A DNA stretch of 64,000 bases from Arenimonas oryziterrae DSM 21050 = YC6267 (lineage in GTDB: Bacteria; Pseudomonadota; Gammaproteobacteria; Xanthomonadales; Xanthomonadaceae), in NCBI RefSeq assembly GCF_000420545.1, contig NZ_ATVD01000001.1:372001-436000 (forward strand). Reading direction: 5' to 3'. Position 1 is the first letter of the stretch. The number at the start of each line of letters is the position of its first letter. Made by a program: the position numbers and the translations under genes. Shown here piece by piece: positions 53,082 through 64,000 of the stretch. Below the pieces are notes generated by a model. That model worked only from the letters and a program-made list of their open reading frames with translations, was not told the DNA's origin and made no database searches.

Positions 53082-53852
53082 ATGATCCACCCCAGCGCCA
53101 GCATCGACCCGAGCGCAAGCCTGGGCGCGAACGTCAGCGTCGGCGCCTTCACCGTCATCGGTGCCGATGTCGTGATCGGCGACGGCACCCGCATCGGCTC
53201 GCACTGCACGATCACCGGTCCCACGCGCATCGGTCGCGACAACGTAATCCATGCCCATGCCGCGCTCGGCGGCGATCCGCAGGACAAGAAATTCGCCGGC
53301 GAACGCACCGAACTGCTGATCGGCGATCGCAACACCATCTTCGAATTCACCACCTTCAGTCGCGGCACCGGCGACGGCGGCGGCATCACCCGCGTCGGCG
53401 ACGACAACTGGATCATGGCCTACGTGCACATCGCGCACGATTGCCAGGTCGGCAACCACGTCATCCTCGCCAACAACGCCACGCTCGCCGGCCATGCCGT
53501 CGTCGAAGACTGGGTGATCCTCGGCGGGTTCGTCGGTATCCACCAGTTCTGCAAGATCGGCGCGCATGCCTTCGTCGGCATGGGCAGCCTGATCAATGCC
53601 GACGTGCCGCCGTTCGTGCTGGTCGCCGACAAATACGCCGAGCCGCGCGGCATCAATGCCGAAGGCCTCAAGCGCCGCGGTTTCGATGCCGAGCGCATCG
53701 CCTCGATCAAGCGCGCGTATCGCACCTTCTTCATGTCCGGCAAGCCGATGGCCGAAGCCAAGGCCGAGCTCGCCGAAAGCGCACAAGGTTCCGAAGACGT
53801 GCGCCGCATGCTCGAGTTCATCGAAGCCAGCCAGCGCGGCGTGTTGCGCTGA
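53082..53852 (+). CDS. lpxA: UDP-N-acetylglucosamine acyltransferase LpxA
   Basis: First enzyme of lipid A synthesis, 256 residues. Hexapeptide repeats start at [20 protein letters not shown]; the catalytic His is in [32 protein letters not shown]; the C-terminal helical part contains [18 protein letters not shown]. It follows fabZ by 2 bp, and lpxB follows it after 4 bp. Confidence 0.98.
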   Translation: MIHPSASIDPSASLGANVSVGAFTVIGADVVIGDGTRIGSHCTITGPTRIGRDNVIHAHAALGGDPQDKKFAGERTELLIGDRNTIFEFTTFSRGTGDGGGITRVGDDNWIMAYVHIAHDCQVGNHVILANNATLAGHAVVEDWVILGGFVGIHQFCKIGAHAFVGMGSLINADVPPFVLVADKYAEPRGINAEGLKRRGFDAERIASIKRAYRTFFMSGKPMAEAKAELAESAQGSEDVRRMLEFIEASQRGVLR

Positions 53853-53856
53853 TCCG

Positions 53857-55020
53857 ATGCGCATCGCCCTGGTTGCCGGCGAAGCCTCGGGCGACTTGCT
53901 CGGCGCCGGGCTGATCGAAGAACTGCGACGCCGTCATCCGCAAGCGCAATTCGCTGGCATCGGCGGACCGAAGATGCGCGCCGCCGGCATGGACTGCTGG
54001 TACGACTGCAGCGAACTCGCGGTCATGGGCCTGGCCGAAGTCCTCAAGCACCTGCCGCGTCTGCTGCGCCTGCGCGGCAAGCTGCGCGAACGCCTGCTGG
54101 AATGGCAGCCGGACGTGTTCATCGGCATCGACGCGCCCGACTTCAACCTGGGCCTGGAAAAACGCCTCAAGCAGGCCGGCATCCGGACCGTGCACTACGT
54201 CAGTCCCTCGGTCTGGGCCTGGCGCGAAGGACGCGCGCGCAAGATCGGACTCAGCGCCGATCGCGTGCTGTGTCTGTTCCCGATGGAACCGCCGATCTAC
54301 GCACGACACGGCGTCGATGCGCGGTTTGTCGGACATCCGCTCGCCGACACGTTCGAGCTGTTGCCAGACCGTCAGGCCGCGCGAGCGACGCTGGCCCTGG
54401 AAAACGACGACCGCCCCACGCTCGCCCTGCTGCCCGGATCGCGTCTCGGCGAAATCCGGCGCCTGCTGCCCGATTTTCTCGGTGCGGCCACGATCCTCGC
54501 GCAAACCCTGCCCGAGCTGCGCGTGCTCATTCCCGCTGCGAATGCCGATTGCCGCCGCGCGATCGAACAACTGCTTGACGCACCGGAGCGTCCGGCCGGT
54601 CTGCCGGTCGCGCACATCCGCGTGCTCGACGGCCAGGCGCACGAGGCGATGGTCGCCAGCGATGCCGTGCTGCTCGCCTCTGGCACCGCCGCGCTCGAGG
54701 CGTTGCTCGCCAAGCGGCCGATGGTCGTGGGCTACCGCATCTCCACGCTGACCTATCGCATCGTCATGGGCCTGGGCCTGATGCGCGTGGACCGCTACAG
54801 CCTGCCCAATGTGCTCGCCAACGAACCGATCGTGCCCGAACTCATGCAGCACGATTGCACGCCGGAAAAACTTGCCGGCGCCTTGCGTCCGTGGTTCGAA
54901 GACGCCGAGGCGGTGTCCGGTCTGCAATCGCGCTATCTCGCCATCCACGAACGCCTGCGCCAGGGCGCCAGCGCGCGCGCGGCGGAAGCGGTGCTGGAAC
55001 TCGCGACCTCGCCGCGTTGA
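53857..55020 (+). CDS. lpxB: Lipid-A-disaccharide synthase LpxB
   Basis: GT19 glycosyltransferase that makes the lipid A disaccharide, 387 residues. [22 protein letters not shown] is the family N terminus; [38 protein letters not shown] and [10 protein letters not shown] are conserved blocks, and [21 protein letters not shown] the nucleotide-binding region. The stop overlaps the rnhB TTG start. Confidence 0.97.
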   Translation: MRIALVAGEASGDLLGAGLIEELRRRHPQAQFAGIGGPKMRAAGMDCWYDCSELAVMGLAEVLKHLPRLLRLRGKLRERLLEWQPDVFIGIDAPDFNLGLEKRLKQAGIRTVHYVSPSVWAWREGRARKIGLSADRVLCLFPMEPPIYARHGVDARFVGHPLADTFELLPDRQAARATLALENDDRPTLALLPGSRLGEIRRLLPDFLGAATILAQTLPELRVLIPAANADCRRAIEQLLDAPERPAGLPVAHIRVLDGQAHEAMVASDAVLLASGTAALEALLAKRPMVVGYRISTLTYRIVMGLGLMRVDRYSLPNVLANEPIVPELMQHDCTPEKLAGALRPWFEDAEAVSGLQSRYLAIHERLRQGASARAAEAVLELATSPR

Positions 55021-55604
55021 ACGCACTCGCGCGCATCGCCGGCGTCGACGAAGCCGGACGCGGGCCGCTGGCCGGTCCCGTGGTGGTGGCCGCGGTCATT
55101 CTCGATCCGCAGCGGCCGATTGCGGGCCTCAACGATTCCAAGAAACTCAGCGAACGCCGGCGCGAAGACCTGTCGCCGCTGATCCTGCGCGATGCGCTTG
55201 CCTGGCACATCGAATTCGTCGGCCCGGATGAGATCGACCAGCTCAACATCTTCCATGCAACGATGGCCGGCATGCGCCGCGCCGTGTGCGCGCTGCCGAT
55301 CGCCGCGACCCATGCACTTGTGGACGGCAACAAGATTCCGCCCGGACTGCCCTGCCCGGCCGAGGCCCTGGTCAAAGGCGACGCCCGCGAACCGGCGATC
55401 ATGGCCGCGTCGATCCTCGCCAAAGTCGCGCGCGACCGCTACATGCTGCAGCTGCATTCGCGTTTTCCGGGCTACGGTTTCGACCAGCACAAGGGCTATC
55501 CGACGCCCGTGCACCTGGCCGCGCTGCAACGTCTGGGACCGTGCGCCGAACATCGCCGAAGTTTCGCGCCGGTGCGGCAGGCGAGCTTTCCGGACCTCGG
55601 CTGA
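55017..55604 (+). CDS. rnhB: Ribonuclease HII
   Basis: Removes ribonucleotides from RNA/DNA hybrids. The 195-residue protein begins [29 protein letters not shown] (catalytic Asp and Glu in DEAGRG) and contains [26 protein letters not shown] and [13 protein letters not shown]. It starts with TTG at 55017 in a 4-bp overlap with lpxB; no ATG is available before the catalytic motif. Its usual downstream partner dnaE is 1.9 kb away because of an inserted gene pair. Confidence 0.95.
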   Translation: MNALARIAGVDEAGRGPLAGPVVVAAVILDPQRPIAGLNDSKKLSERRREDLSPLILRDALAWHIEFVGPDEIDQLNIFHATMAGMRRAVCALPIAATHALVDGNKIPPGLPCPAEALVKGDAREPAIMAASILAKVARDRYMLQLHSRFPGYGFDQHKGYPTPVHLAALQRLGPCAEHRRSFAPVRQASFPDLG

Positions 55605-55763
55605 GCCGCGCGCGGGCATTCTGAATCGCATGACCTCCGGCCCGTGCACGCGCCGGCCGATCGGAGTAATTTTGTTGCTGCACCCTGCGACGGGCGCGGT
55701 TGCGGACGGCCACACGCCGACCAGCCGACGCAGCCCCCTCTGACGGCCGGCAGCGAGGCTGCC

Positions 55764-56393
55764 ATGCGCCATCCTGCCCCCACTCCCGCGAAATCCGCGC
55801 TTCCCTTGCCGCCCGCGCGCCACGCCCATCGGCGCCATCAGGCGGGTTCCCTGCACTTGTCAGCCGAGGCCATGGATCGCTTCAACGACCTGCTGCACGA
55901 CCTGCATCCGGACGCACCGCATGTCGATGCGGACGCCATCGCCAGCGTTGCCCGCTGGCTGCAGGCGCAGCCTGCCGACGAACGCGATGCCTTGCTCGAC
56001 GCCCGCCTGGACCGGCTCGCCGAGATCCGCGCGATGCGCCACGATCCCGACTGGTCGATCGAACCAGCGCAGGCACAACGCATCGACCGGCTGCTGGCCT
56101 ACGTCGCCCAGGCCGACGATCTGATTCCGGATGCGACGCCGGTGCTCGGACGTCTCGATGATGCGCTGCTGGTCGAGCTGGTGTGGCCCACACTCGCCGA
56201 CGAACTCGACGACTACCACGACTTCTGCGTCTACCGCGACGACGCCGAGGCAAAACCGCGCCGCCGGCCCACGCAGCAGACCTGGTTGAACGCACGCCGC
56301 GAAGAAGGCGCGCTCTGGGAACAACTGCATCGCGTGCACGAACGCGCGTACGTCGACTACGGCGCGCCGGAATCGGGCCTGCACGTGCGTTGA
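55764..56393 (+). CDS. DUF1232-like protein, first of a tandem pair
   Basis: 209-residue protein with a basic, Pro-rich N terminus (about 1-40, PTPAKSALPLPPARHAHRRH), a helical middle, and a DUF1232 (YkvA-like) core RLLAYVAQADDLIPDATPVLGRLDDALLVEL at about 115-145. The paralog at 56641 shares the VDAD-RWLQ segment, the HDPxW segment, the core and the DYxDFC motif. Function unknown; DUF1232 proteins are often membrane-associated, but no strong helix is visible here. I chose ATG 55764. The gap 55605-55763 shows nothing I can name. Confidence 0.75.
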   Translation: MRHPAPTPAKSALPLPPARHAHRRHQAGSLHLSAEAMDRFNDLLHDLHPDAPHVDADAIASVARWLQAQPADERDALLDARLDRLAEIRAMRHDPDWSIEPAQAQRIDRLLAYVAQADDLIPDATPVLGRLDDALLVELVWPTLADELDDYHDFCVYRDDAEAKPRRRPTQQTWLNARREEGALWEQLHRVHERAYVDYGAPESGLHVR

Positions 56394-56640
56394 GATCGTC
56401 GCGAAGATCGCGATACGCGAACGCCGTCGCGCGCAGGACAACGGAGGCGGATACGGGCCTCCGTTGCGCCGCGGACGGCTGAAAACACATGACTTCCAGC
56501 AGGGTTTCGCCCTGCGCGCGCGGCTGCGCTAGTCCGAAGGTCATGGCGACCAAAGGCCCGCGCAAGAAAACCTGCAACCTTTCACACTTCGCCGGCATCG
56601 ATATCAATGCAAGGCCAACAAGGGCCACGACGAGGCAACC

Positions 56641-57282
56641 ATGAACACTTCCGCGCGTTTCCAAGCCAACCATTCCGAACCGTTCCCGTTGCGCCTGCCG
56701 GCACCGCATGCGCAGCCGCGTCGGAACAGCATCGCCGGCGTCGCGATCAACGACGACGCGATCGGCGACTTCAACGTCGAACTGCGCGCCTTGTCCGCGC
56801 AGGCGCCGATGGTCGACGCCGACCAGGTCGTCAGCCTGATCCGCTGGTTGCAGACGCTGCCGACGGAAACCGCCGTCGCCACGATCAACCTGCGCATGGC
56901 ACGCGTGGAATCGCTGCGCCGCATGCTGCACGACCCGAACTGGGAAGTGTCGACCGAGTTCGCCGCGCGCATCCGCCAGCTGCTCGGCTACATCAATCGC
57001 TTCGACGATCTGATCCCGGACGAGTTGCCGCTGATCGGCCATCTCGACGACGCCTTGCTGGTCGAACTGACCTGGATCGAATTCGCCGGTGAAGTGCAGG
57101 ACTACCGCGACTTCTGCCGCTTCCGCAGCGAAAACCACATCCGCGGCGATGCCGGCGAACAGCGCGCGGCGTGGGAAAGCGATTGCCTGGCACAGGCCAA
57201 CGACCTGCTGCTGCGCCAGGAGATCCGTGTGCGCGGTTACGCCCGTCCGGCGGCCATGCAGCGGGTGTTCCGCGTCTGCTAA
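56641..57282 (+). CDS. DUF1232-like protein, second of a tandem pair
   Basis: 213-residue paralog of the gene at 55764 with the same layout: a Pro-rich N terminus, VDADQVVSLIRWLQTLP, MLHDPNWEVS, the core QLLGYINRFDDLIPDELPLIGHLDDALLVEL (near 119-149), then DYRDFCRFRSE. It arose by tandem duplication. A strong terminator follows. The 247-bp gap upstream (56394-56640) holds a GGAGGC/GCCTCC hairpin and no gene, so this copy may have its own promoter. Confidence 0.75.
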   Translation: MNTSARFQANHSEPFPLRLPAPHAQPRRNSIAGVAINDDAIGDFNVELRALSAQAPMVDADQVVSLIRWLQTLPTETAVATINLRMARVESLRRMLHDPNWEVSTEFAARIRQLLGYINRFDDLIPDELPLIGHLDDALLVELTWIEFAGEVQDYRDFCRFRSENHIRGDAGEQRAAWESDCLAQANDLLLRQEIRVRGYARPAAMQRVFRVC

Positions 57283-57336
57283 GCGGAGGCGGCGGAAGGG
57301 CCGCTGCCGAGGATTTTCGCAACGATCGTCTGGACT

Positions 57337-57379
57337 CCGGGGCGGACAGGATTCAGGGCCTGTCCGCCCCGGCGTTTTT
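57337..57379 (+). terminator. Rho-independent terminator before dnaE
   Basis: The 14-bp perfect stem CCGGGGCGGACAGG/CCTGTCCGCCCCGG with an 8-nt loop and CGTTTTT after it. It separates the DUF1232 pair from dnaE, so dnaE must have a promoter in 57380-57468. Confidence 0.9.
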
Positions 57380-57468
57380 GAGCGGGACGCTGGCGCAAAC
57401 CGGGCTGTCAAGCCTTGTTGCCACCCACCCCCGGGCCTAAGCTGGGCACCTGCTTCCCGGCACTCCGC

Positions 57469-60987
<3,519 letters not shown>

Positions 60988-61045
60988 TCCCGCCCTCCCG
61001 GCCGGCCTGCTAGTATTCCCTCTCTGCTTTCCAGCCAAAATCCGC

Positions 61046-62005
61046 ATGAATCCGAACTATCTCGACTTCGAACAGCCCATCGCCGACCTGGAAGCCAAGA
61101 TCCAGGAACTGCGGCATGCCAGCACCGGCCCCGCGGTCAATATCGATGCCGAAGTCGGCGGTCTGCAGGACAAGTTGCGCACGCGCACCGCCGAGATCTT
61201 CAAGGCGCTCACGCCCTGGCAGATCTCGCAGCTCGCGCGCCATCCGCAGCGGCCTTACACGCTCGACTACATCGGCCTGATCTGCGACGAATTCCACGAA
61301 CTCGCCGGTGACCGCGCCTTCGCCGACGACGCCGCCATCGTCGGCGGCCTGGGCCGCATCGACGGCCGCGCCGTGGTGATCATCGGCCACGAAAAAGGCC
61401 GCGACACCAAGAGCAAGGTCCGGCGCAATTTCGGCATGCCGCGCCCCGAGGGTTATCGCAAGGCCCTGCGCCTGATGAAACTCGCCGAACGCTTCAACCT
61501 GCCGCTGATCACGCTTATCGACACCGCCGGCGCCTGGCCGGGTATCAATGCCGAAGAACGCGGGCAGTCGGAAGCGATCGCACGCAATCTGCTGGAGATG
61601 GCCGAGCTCAAGATTCCCGTGATCTGCACCGTCATCGGCGAAGGCGGCTCCGGCGGCGCGCTCGCGATCGGCGTCGGCGACCGCACGCTGATGCTCGAAT
61701 ACAGCACGTACTCGGTGATCACCCCCGAAGGCTGCGCCTCGATCCTGTGGAAAACCGCCGACCGCGCGAAAGACGCCGCGGAAGCCCTCGGCCTGACAGC
61801 AACGCGCCTGATCGAACACGGCCTGATCGACCGCATCGTTCCCGAACCGCTCGGCGGCGCGCACCGCGACCCGGTCGCGATGGCCGCCACGCTCAAGCGC
61901 ACCCTGCTTGAAGAACTCGACGCGCTCGAAAAATTCGATCTGCCCACCCTGTTGCAGAACCGCTACCTGCGTCTGCGCAGCTACGGGGCGTACGAAGCGG
62001 CGTGA
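61046..62005 (+). CDS. accA: Acetyl-CoA carboxylase carboxyltransferase alpha subunit
   Basis: Carboxyltransferase subunit of 319 residues for malonyl-CoA synthesis. [19 protein letters not shown] is the family N terminus; [55 protein letters not shown] and [16 protein letters not shown] are the crotonase-fold blocks. It lies after dnaE as in many gammaproteobacteria, and tilS follows after 23 bp. Confidence 0.98.
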   Translation: MNPNYLDFEQPIADLEAKIQELRHASTGPAVNIDAEVGGLQDKLRTRTAEIFKALTPWQISQLARHPQRPYTLDYIGLICDEFHELAGDRAFADDAAIVGGLGRIDGRAVVIIGHEKGRDTKSKVRRNFGMPRPEGYRKALRLMKLAERFNLPLITLIDTAGAWPGINAEERGQSEAIARNLLEMAELKIPVICTVIGEGGSGGALAIGVGDRTLMLEYSTYSVITPEGCASILWKTADRAKDAAEALGLTATRLIEHGLIDRIVPEPLGGAHRDPVAMAATLKRTLLEELDALEKFDLPTLLQNRYLRLRSYGAYEAA

Positions 62006-62028
62006 ATTGTCGGACATGCCGGTGATCG

Positions 62029-63330
62029 ATGGACTCTGACTCGCAGCTTGCGGGAATCGATCTGAGTCCTTTCGACGGGCAAGATCGTGTGCTTGTTGGA
62101 TTCAGCGGCGGCATGGATTCGACCGCCCTGCTGCATCTCCTCGCACACTCGCGCGAAAACCTGCGGCCCGTACGCGCGATCCACGTCAATCACGGCCTGC
62201 ATGCCGACGCCGATCGGTGGACGCGGCATTGCCAGGACGTGTGCGCGGCATTGGGTGTCGAACTCATCGTCGCGAATGTCAGCGTGTCGCGCGACGGTGC
62301 CTTCGGTCTCGAAGCCGCGGCACGCGAGGCGCGTTACGCGGCGTTCGCCGAGCATCTGCATCCCGGCGAAACACTCGCCCTCGCGCACCATCGCGACGAT
62401 CAGGCCGAGACGGTCTTGTTGCGCCTGCTGCGCGCGTCCGGCAGCGACGGTTTGTCGGCGATGCAGGTCACGCGGCCGTTTGCCGGCGGCCTGCTGTGGC
62501 GGCCCTTGCTCGCGGTGCCGCGTGCGGATCTGCTGGCCTATGCGCGCACGCACGGACTGGCGTGGATCGAGGATCCCTCGAACGACGATCACGCACTGGA
62601 CCGCAATTTCCTGCGGCAGTCCGTGCTGCCGCTGATCGCGCAACGCTGGCCGCAAGCGGCCGCGTCGCTGTCGCGCAGTGCGGCCCTGCTCGCCGAAGAC
62701 GCGGGCCTGCTGCGCGCGGAAGCGGAAAAATACCTTGCCCAGGCGCAGGGCGTGGATCCCGCAACCTTGTCGACCGGGACGCTGAAGGGACTGAGCGCGC
62801 CCTGGCGTGCGCGCGTCCTGCGCGCCTGGCTCGATGCGCTCGGATTGCCGCCTTTGCCTGGACCGGCGTTCGCGATCATTGATACCCAGTTGCTCGGCGC
62901 CCGCCCCGATGCGGAACCGGTCTATCGCTGGGCCGGCCAGGTGCTGCGTCGGTGGCGCGGTCTGCTGCATGTCGAAACGGCGCGTCCGGTACTGCCGCCG
63001 GACTGGCAGACCGAGTGGGATGGCATGGAGCCGCTGCGGCTGCCGACCGGCGACACGGTGAGTTTGGTAAGAGCGGGCCTTGTGGGAGCGGGTCTGACCG
63101 CGATGCGCGTCGCGGCGCGCCAAGGCGGCGAACGCATCACCCTGCCCGGTCGCCAGCATTCGCATGCGCTCAAGCAGGCATTCCAGGATTTCGGCATTCC
63201 GCCCTGGGAACGCGAGCGCCTGCCGCTGCTGTTCGCAGCCGACGGCGAATTGCTGGCGGCCGGCGATGGCGTGATTTCCGCGCGCCTGGCCGCGAGCGAG
63301 GTCCGGCTGGTGTGGGATCGGATGCATTGA
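62029..63330 (+). CDS. tilS: tRNA(Ile)-lysidine synthetase TilS
   Basis: Modifies the C34 wobble base of tRNA-Ile(CAU) to lysidine. The 433-residue N-type ATP pyrophosphatase has the PP loop SGGMDS (26-31), [34 protein letters not shown] and [21 protein letters not shown]. The C-terminal domain ([35 protein letters not shown]) is typical. Residues around 352-360 (VGAGLTAMR) are encoded by a REP-like half repeat, apparently inserted in frame. The adjacent accA-tilS order is common. Confidence 0.95.
   Translation: MDSDSQLAGIDLSPFDGQDRVLVGFSGGMDSTALLHLLAHSRENLRPVRAIHVNHGLHADADRWTRHCQDVCAALGVELIVANVSVSRDGAFGLEAAAREARYAAFAEHLHPGETLALAHHRDDQAETVLLRLLRASGSDGLSAMQVTRPFAGGLLWRPLLAVPRADLLAYARTHGLAWIEDPSNDDHALDRNFLRQSVLPLIAQRWPQAAASLSRSAALLAEDAGLLRAEAEKYLAQAQGVDPATLSTGTLKGLSAPWRARVLRAWLDALGLPPLPGPAFAIIDTQLLGARPDAEPVYRWAGQVLRRWRGLLHVETARPVLPPDWQTEWDGMEPLRLPTGDTVSLVRAGLVGAGLTAMRVAARQGGERITLPGRQHSHALKQAFQDFGIPPWERERLPLLFAADGELLAAGDGVISARLAASEVRLVWDRMH
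63082..63106 (+). repeat. REP half-repeat inside tilS
   Basis: 25 bases identical at 22 positions to the left arm of the palindrome at 11879-11903 (same first ten, GTGGGAGCGG, and same last nine, CCGCGATGC). It lies in the coding sequence, in frame, near the start of the TilS C-terminal domain. Confidence 0.8.
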
Positions 63331-63362
63331 CCCGTGCGCGCCCGCGCGGTCACACTTGCGCC

Positions 63363-63620
63363 ATGGCCGCCAAGACCCCCGCAACGCCGCCGTCCCCCGT
63401 CGCCGCTTTCGAACGCTCGCTCGATGAGCTCGAACAGCTGGTGCAAAAGATGGAAAAAGGCGAACAAAGCCTCGACGACTCGCTGATCGCGTACGAGCGC
63501 GGCGTCGCCCTGTATCGCCAGTGCCAGACCGCGCTCGAGCAGGCCGAATTGCGCGTGCGCTTGCTGACCGATCCGACCCGTCCGGAATCGGCGGAAGATT
63601 TCTCCGGCGATGTCGGCTGA
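63363..63620 (+). CDS. xseB: Exodeoxyribonuclease VII small subunit
   Basis: 85-residue subunit that partners XseA in single-strand DNA degradation. [53 protein letters not shown] is the whole family core of two helices. ATG 63363 follows tilS by 32 bp; its end overlaps ispA by 11 bp. The xseB-ispA order is conserved in proteobacteria. Confidence 0.96.
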   Translation: MAAKTPATPPSPVAAFERSLDELEQLVQKMEKGEQSLDDSLIAYERGVALYRQCQTALEQAELRVRLLTDPTRPESAEDFSGDVG

Positions 63621-64000
63621 CCTGCAGGCCGCGCGCTGGGCCGAACGCGTCGAATCCGCTCTCGAACGCAGCCTCCCGGCCGCATCGCAGATCCCCCGCC
63701 GTCTGCACGAAGCCATGCGCCACGCCGCGCTCGGCGGCGGCAAGCGCATCCGGCCGCGTCTGGTCTACGCCACCGGTCATCTGCTGCAGGCCGACGAGGC
63801 CGCCTTGGACTGCGCGGCGGTGGCGATCGAACTGATCCACGCGTTCTCGCTCGTGCACGACGACCTGCCGGCGATGGACGACGACGACCTGCGTCGCGGT
63901 CGCCCGACCGTGCACGTAGCCTTCGACGAAGCGACCGCGATCCTGGTCGGCGACGCCCTGCAGGCCCTGGCCTTCGGCGAGCTCACGCGCGCGCCCTTGC
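63610..64000 (+). CDS. ispA: Geranyl/farnesyl diphosphate synthase IspA (5' part, cut by window end)
   Basis: Partial: the first 130 codons of a trans-prenyltransferase that makes farnesyl diphosphate, the substrate of UppS. ATG 63610 lies inside the xseB end. The translated part shows [20 protein letters not shown] and the first aspartate-rich motif [20 protein letters not shown] (about 78-97), followed by [16 protein letters not shown]. The second aspartate-rich motif is beyond the window. dxs commonly follows in relatives. Confidence 0.94.
   Translation, partial: MSADLQAARWAERVESALERSLPAASQIPRRLHEAMRHAALGGGKRIRPRLVYATGHLLQADEAALDCAAVAIELIHAFSLVHDDLPAMDDDDLRRGRPTVHVAFDEATAILVGDALQALAFGELTRAPL

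Noticed and set aside
56441-56464. ACGGAGGC/GCCTCCGT hairpin as a terminator after the first DUF1232 gene
   Set aside because: No T-run follows, so termination is unsupported; kept only as a note in the gene entry.

Overview
The window is 64 kb of chromosome from a high-GC gammaproteobacterium. The order Xanthomonadales (Lysobacterales), perhaps a Rhodanobacteraceae-like member, fits best. The reasons are the lexA-imuA-imuB-dnaE2 mutagenesis operon, the chain from pyrH to accA, a GTGGGAGCGG-type palindromic repeat, and integron attC sequence of the kind I associate with Xanthomonas and Pseudomonas. Genus cannot be decided from the sequence. Genes are dense and often overlap by ATGA, and almost everything is core housekeeping.

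Layout. 0-3.4 kb: end of a phosphate uptake operon (pstC-pstA-pstB-phoU). 3.4-6.7 kb: tandem glycine riboswitch and gcvP. 6.8-10.2 kb: an ECF sigma factor followed by a metal-peptide operon: a secreted EF-hand protein with EGKCG motifs, a DUF692 (MNIO) oxidase, its DUF2063 partner and a DoxX-like membrane protein. 10.2-15.7 kb: RNase T, cysteine synthase, a palindromic repeat, a small membrane protein, rlmB, rnr and tRNA-Leu(CAG). 15.7-16.6 kb: ArsR-type repressor and SRPBCC protein. 16.6-20.1 kb: a low-GC island of minus-strand genes of unknown function. It includes one clear and one degenerate attC site, so it is at least partly a chromosomal integron cassette array; no integrase gene lies in the window. 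20.2-26.1 kb: lexA-imuA-imuB-dnaE2. 26.1-34.9 kb, minus strand: a porin-like protein, purA, a DUF2065 gene, hflC, hflK, hflX, hfq, miaA and putP. 35-36.1 kb: an alkane monooxygenase-like gene. 36.1-39.9 kb, minus strand: folP, a 52-residue membrane peptide, ftsH, rlmE. 39.9-43.6 kb: yhbY, an Mth938-type gene, a cupin and metNIQ. 43.6-64 kb: the macromolecule and envelope chain pyrH, frr, uppS, cdsA, dxr, rseP, bamA, lpxD, fabZ, lpxA, lpxB, rnhB, then a tandem pair of DUF1232-like genes, then dnaE, accA, tilS, xseB and the start of ispA.

How the genes work together. The chain from uppS to lpxB supplies lipid carriers, phospholipid, lipid A and outer-membrane assembly. dxr and ispA belong to isoprenoid synthesis that feeds uppS. 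ftsH and hflKC form a membrane proteolysis module. hfq, miaA, hflX, rnr, rlmB, rlmE, yhbY and tilS serve RNA and ribosome function. The parts most worth following up are the ECF/EGKCG/MNIO operon, the integron island, the repeat embedded in the tilS reading frame and the DUF1232 pair inserted between rnhB and dnaE.
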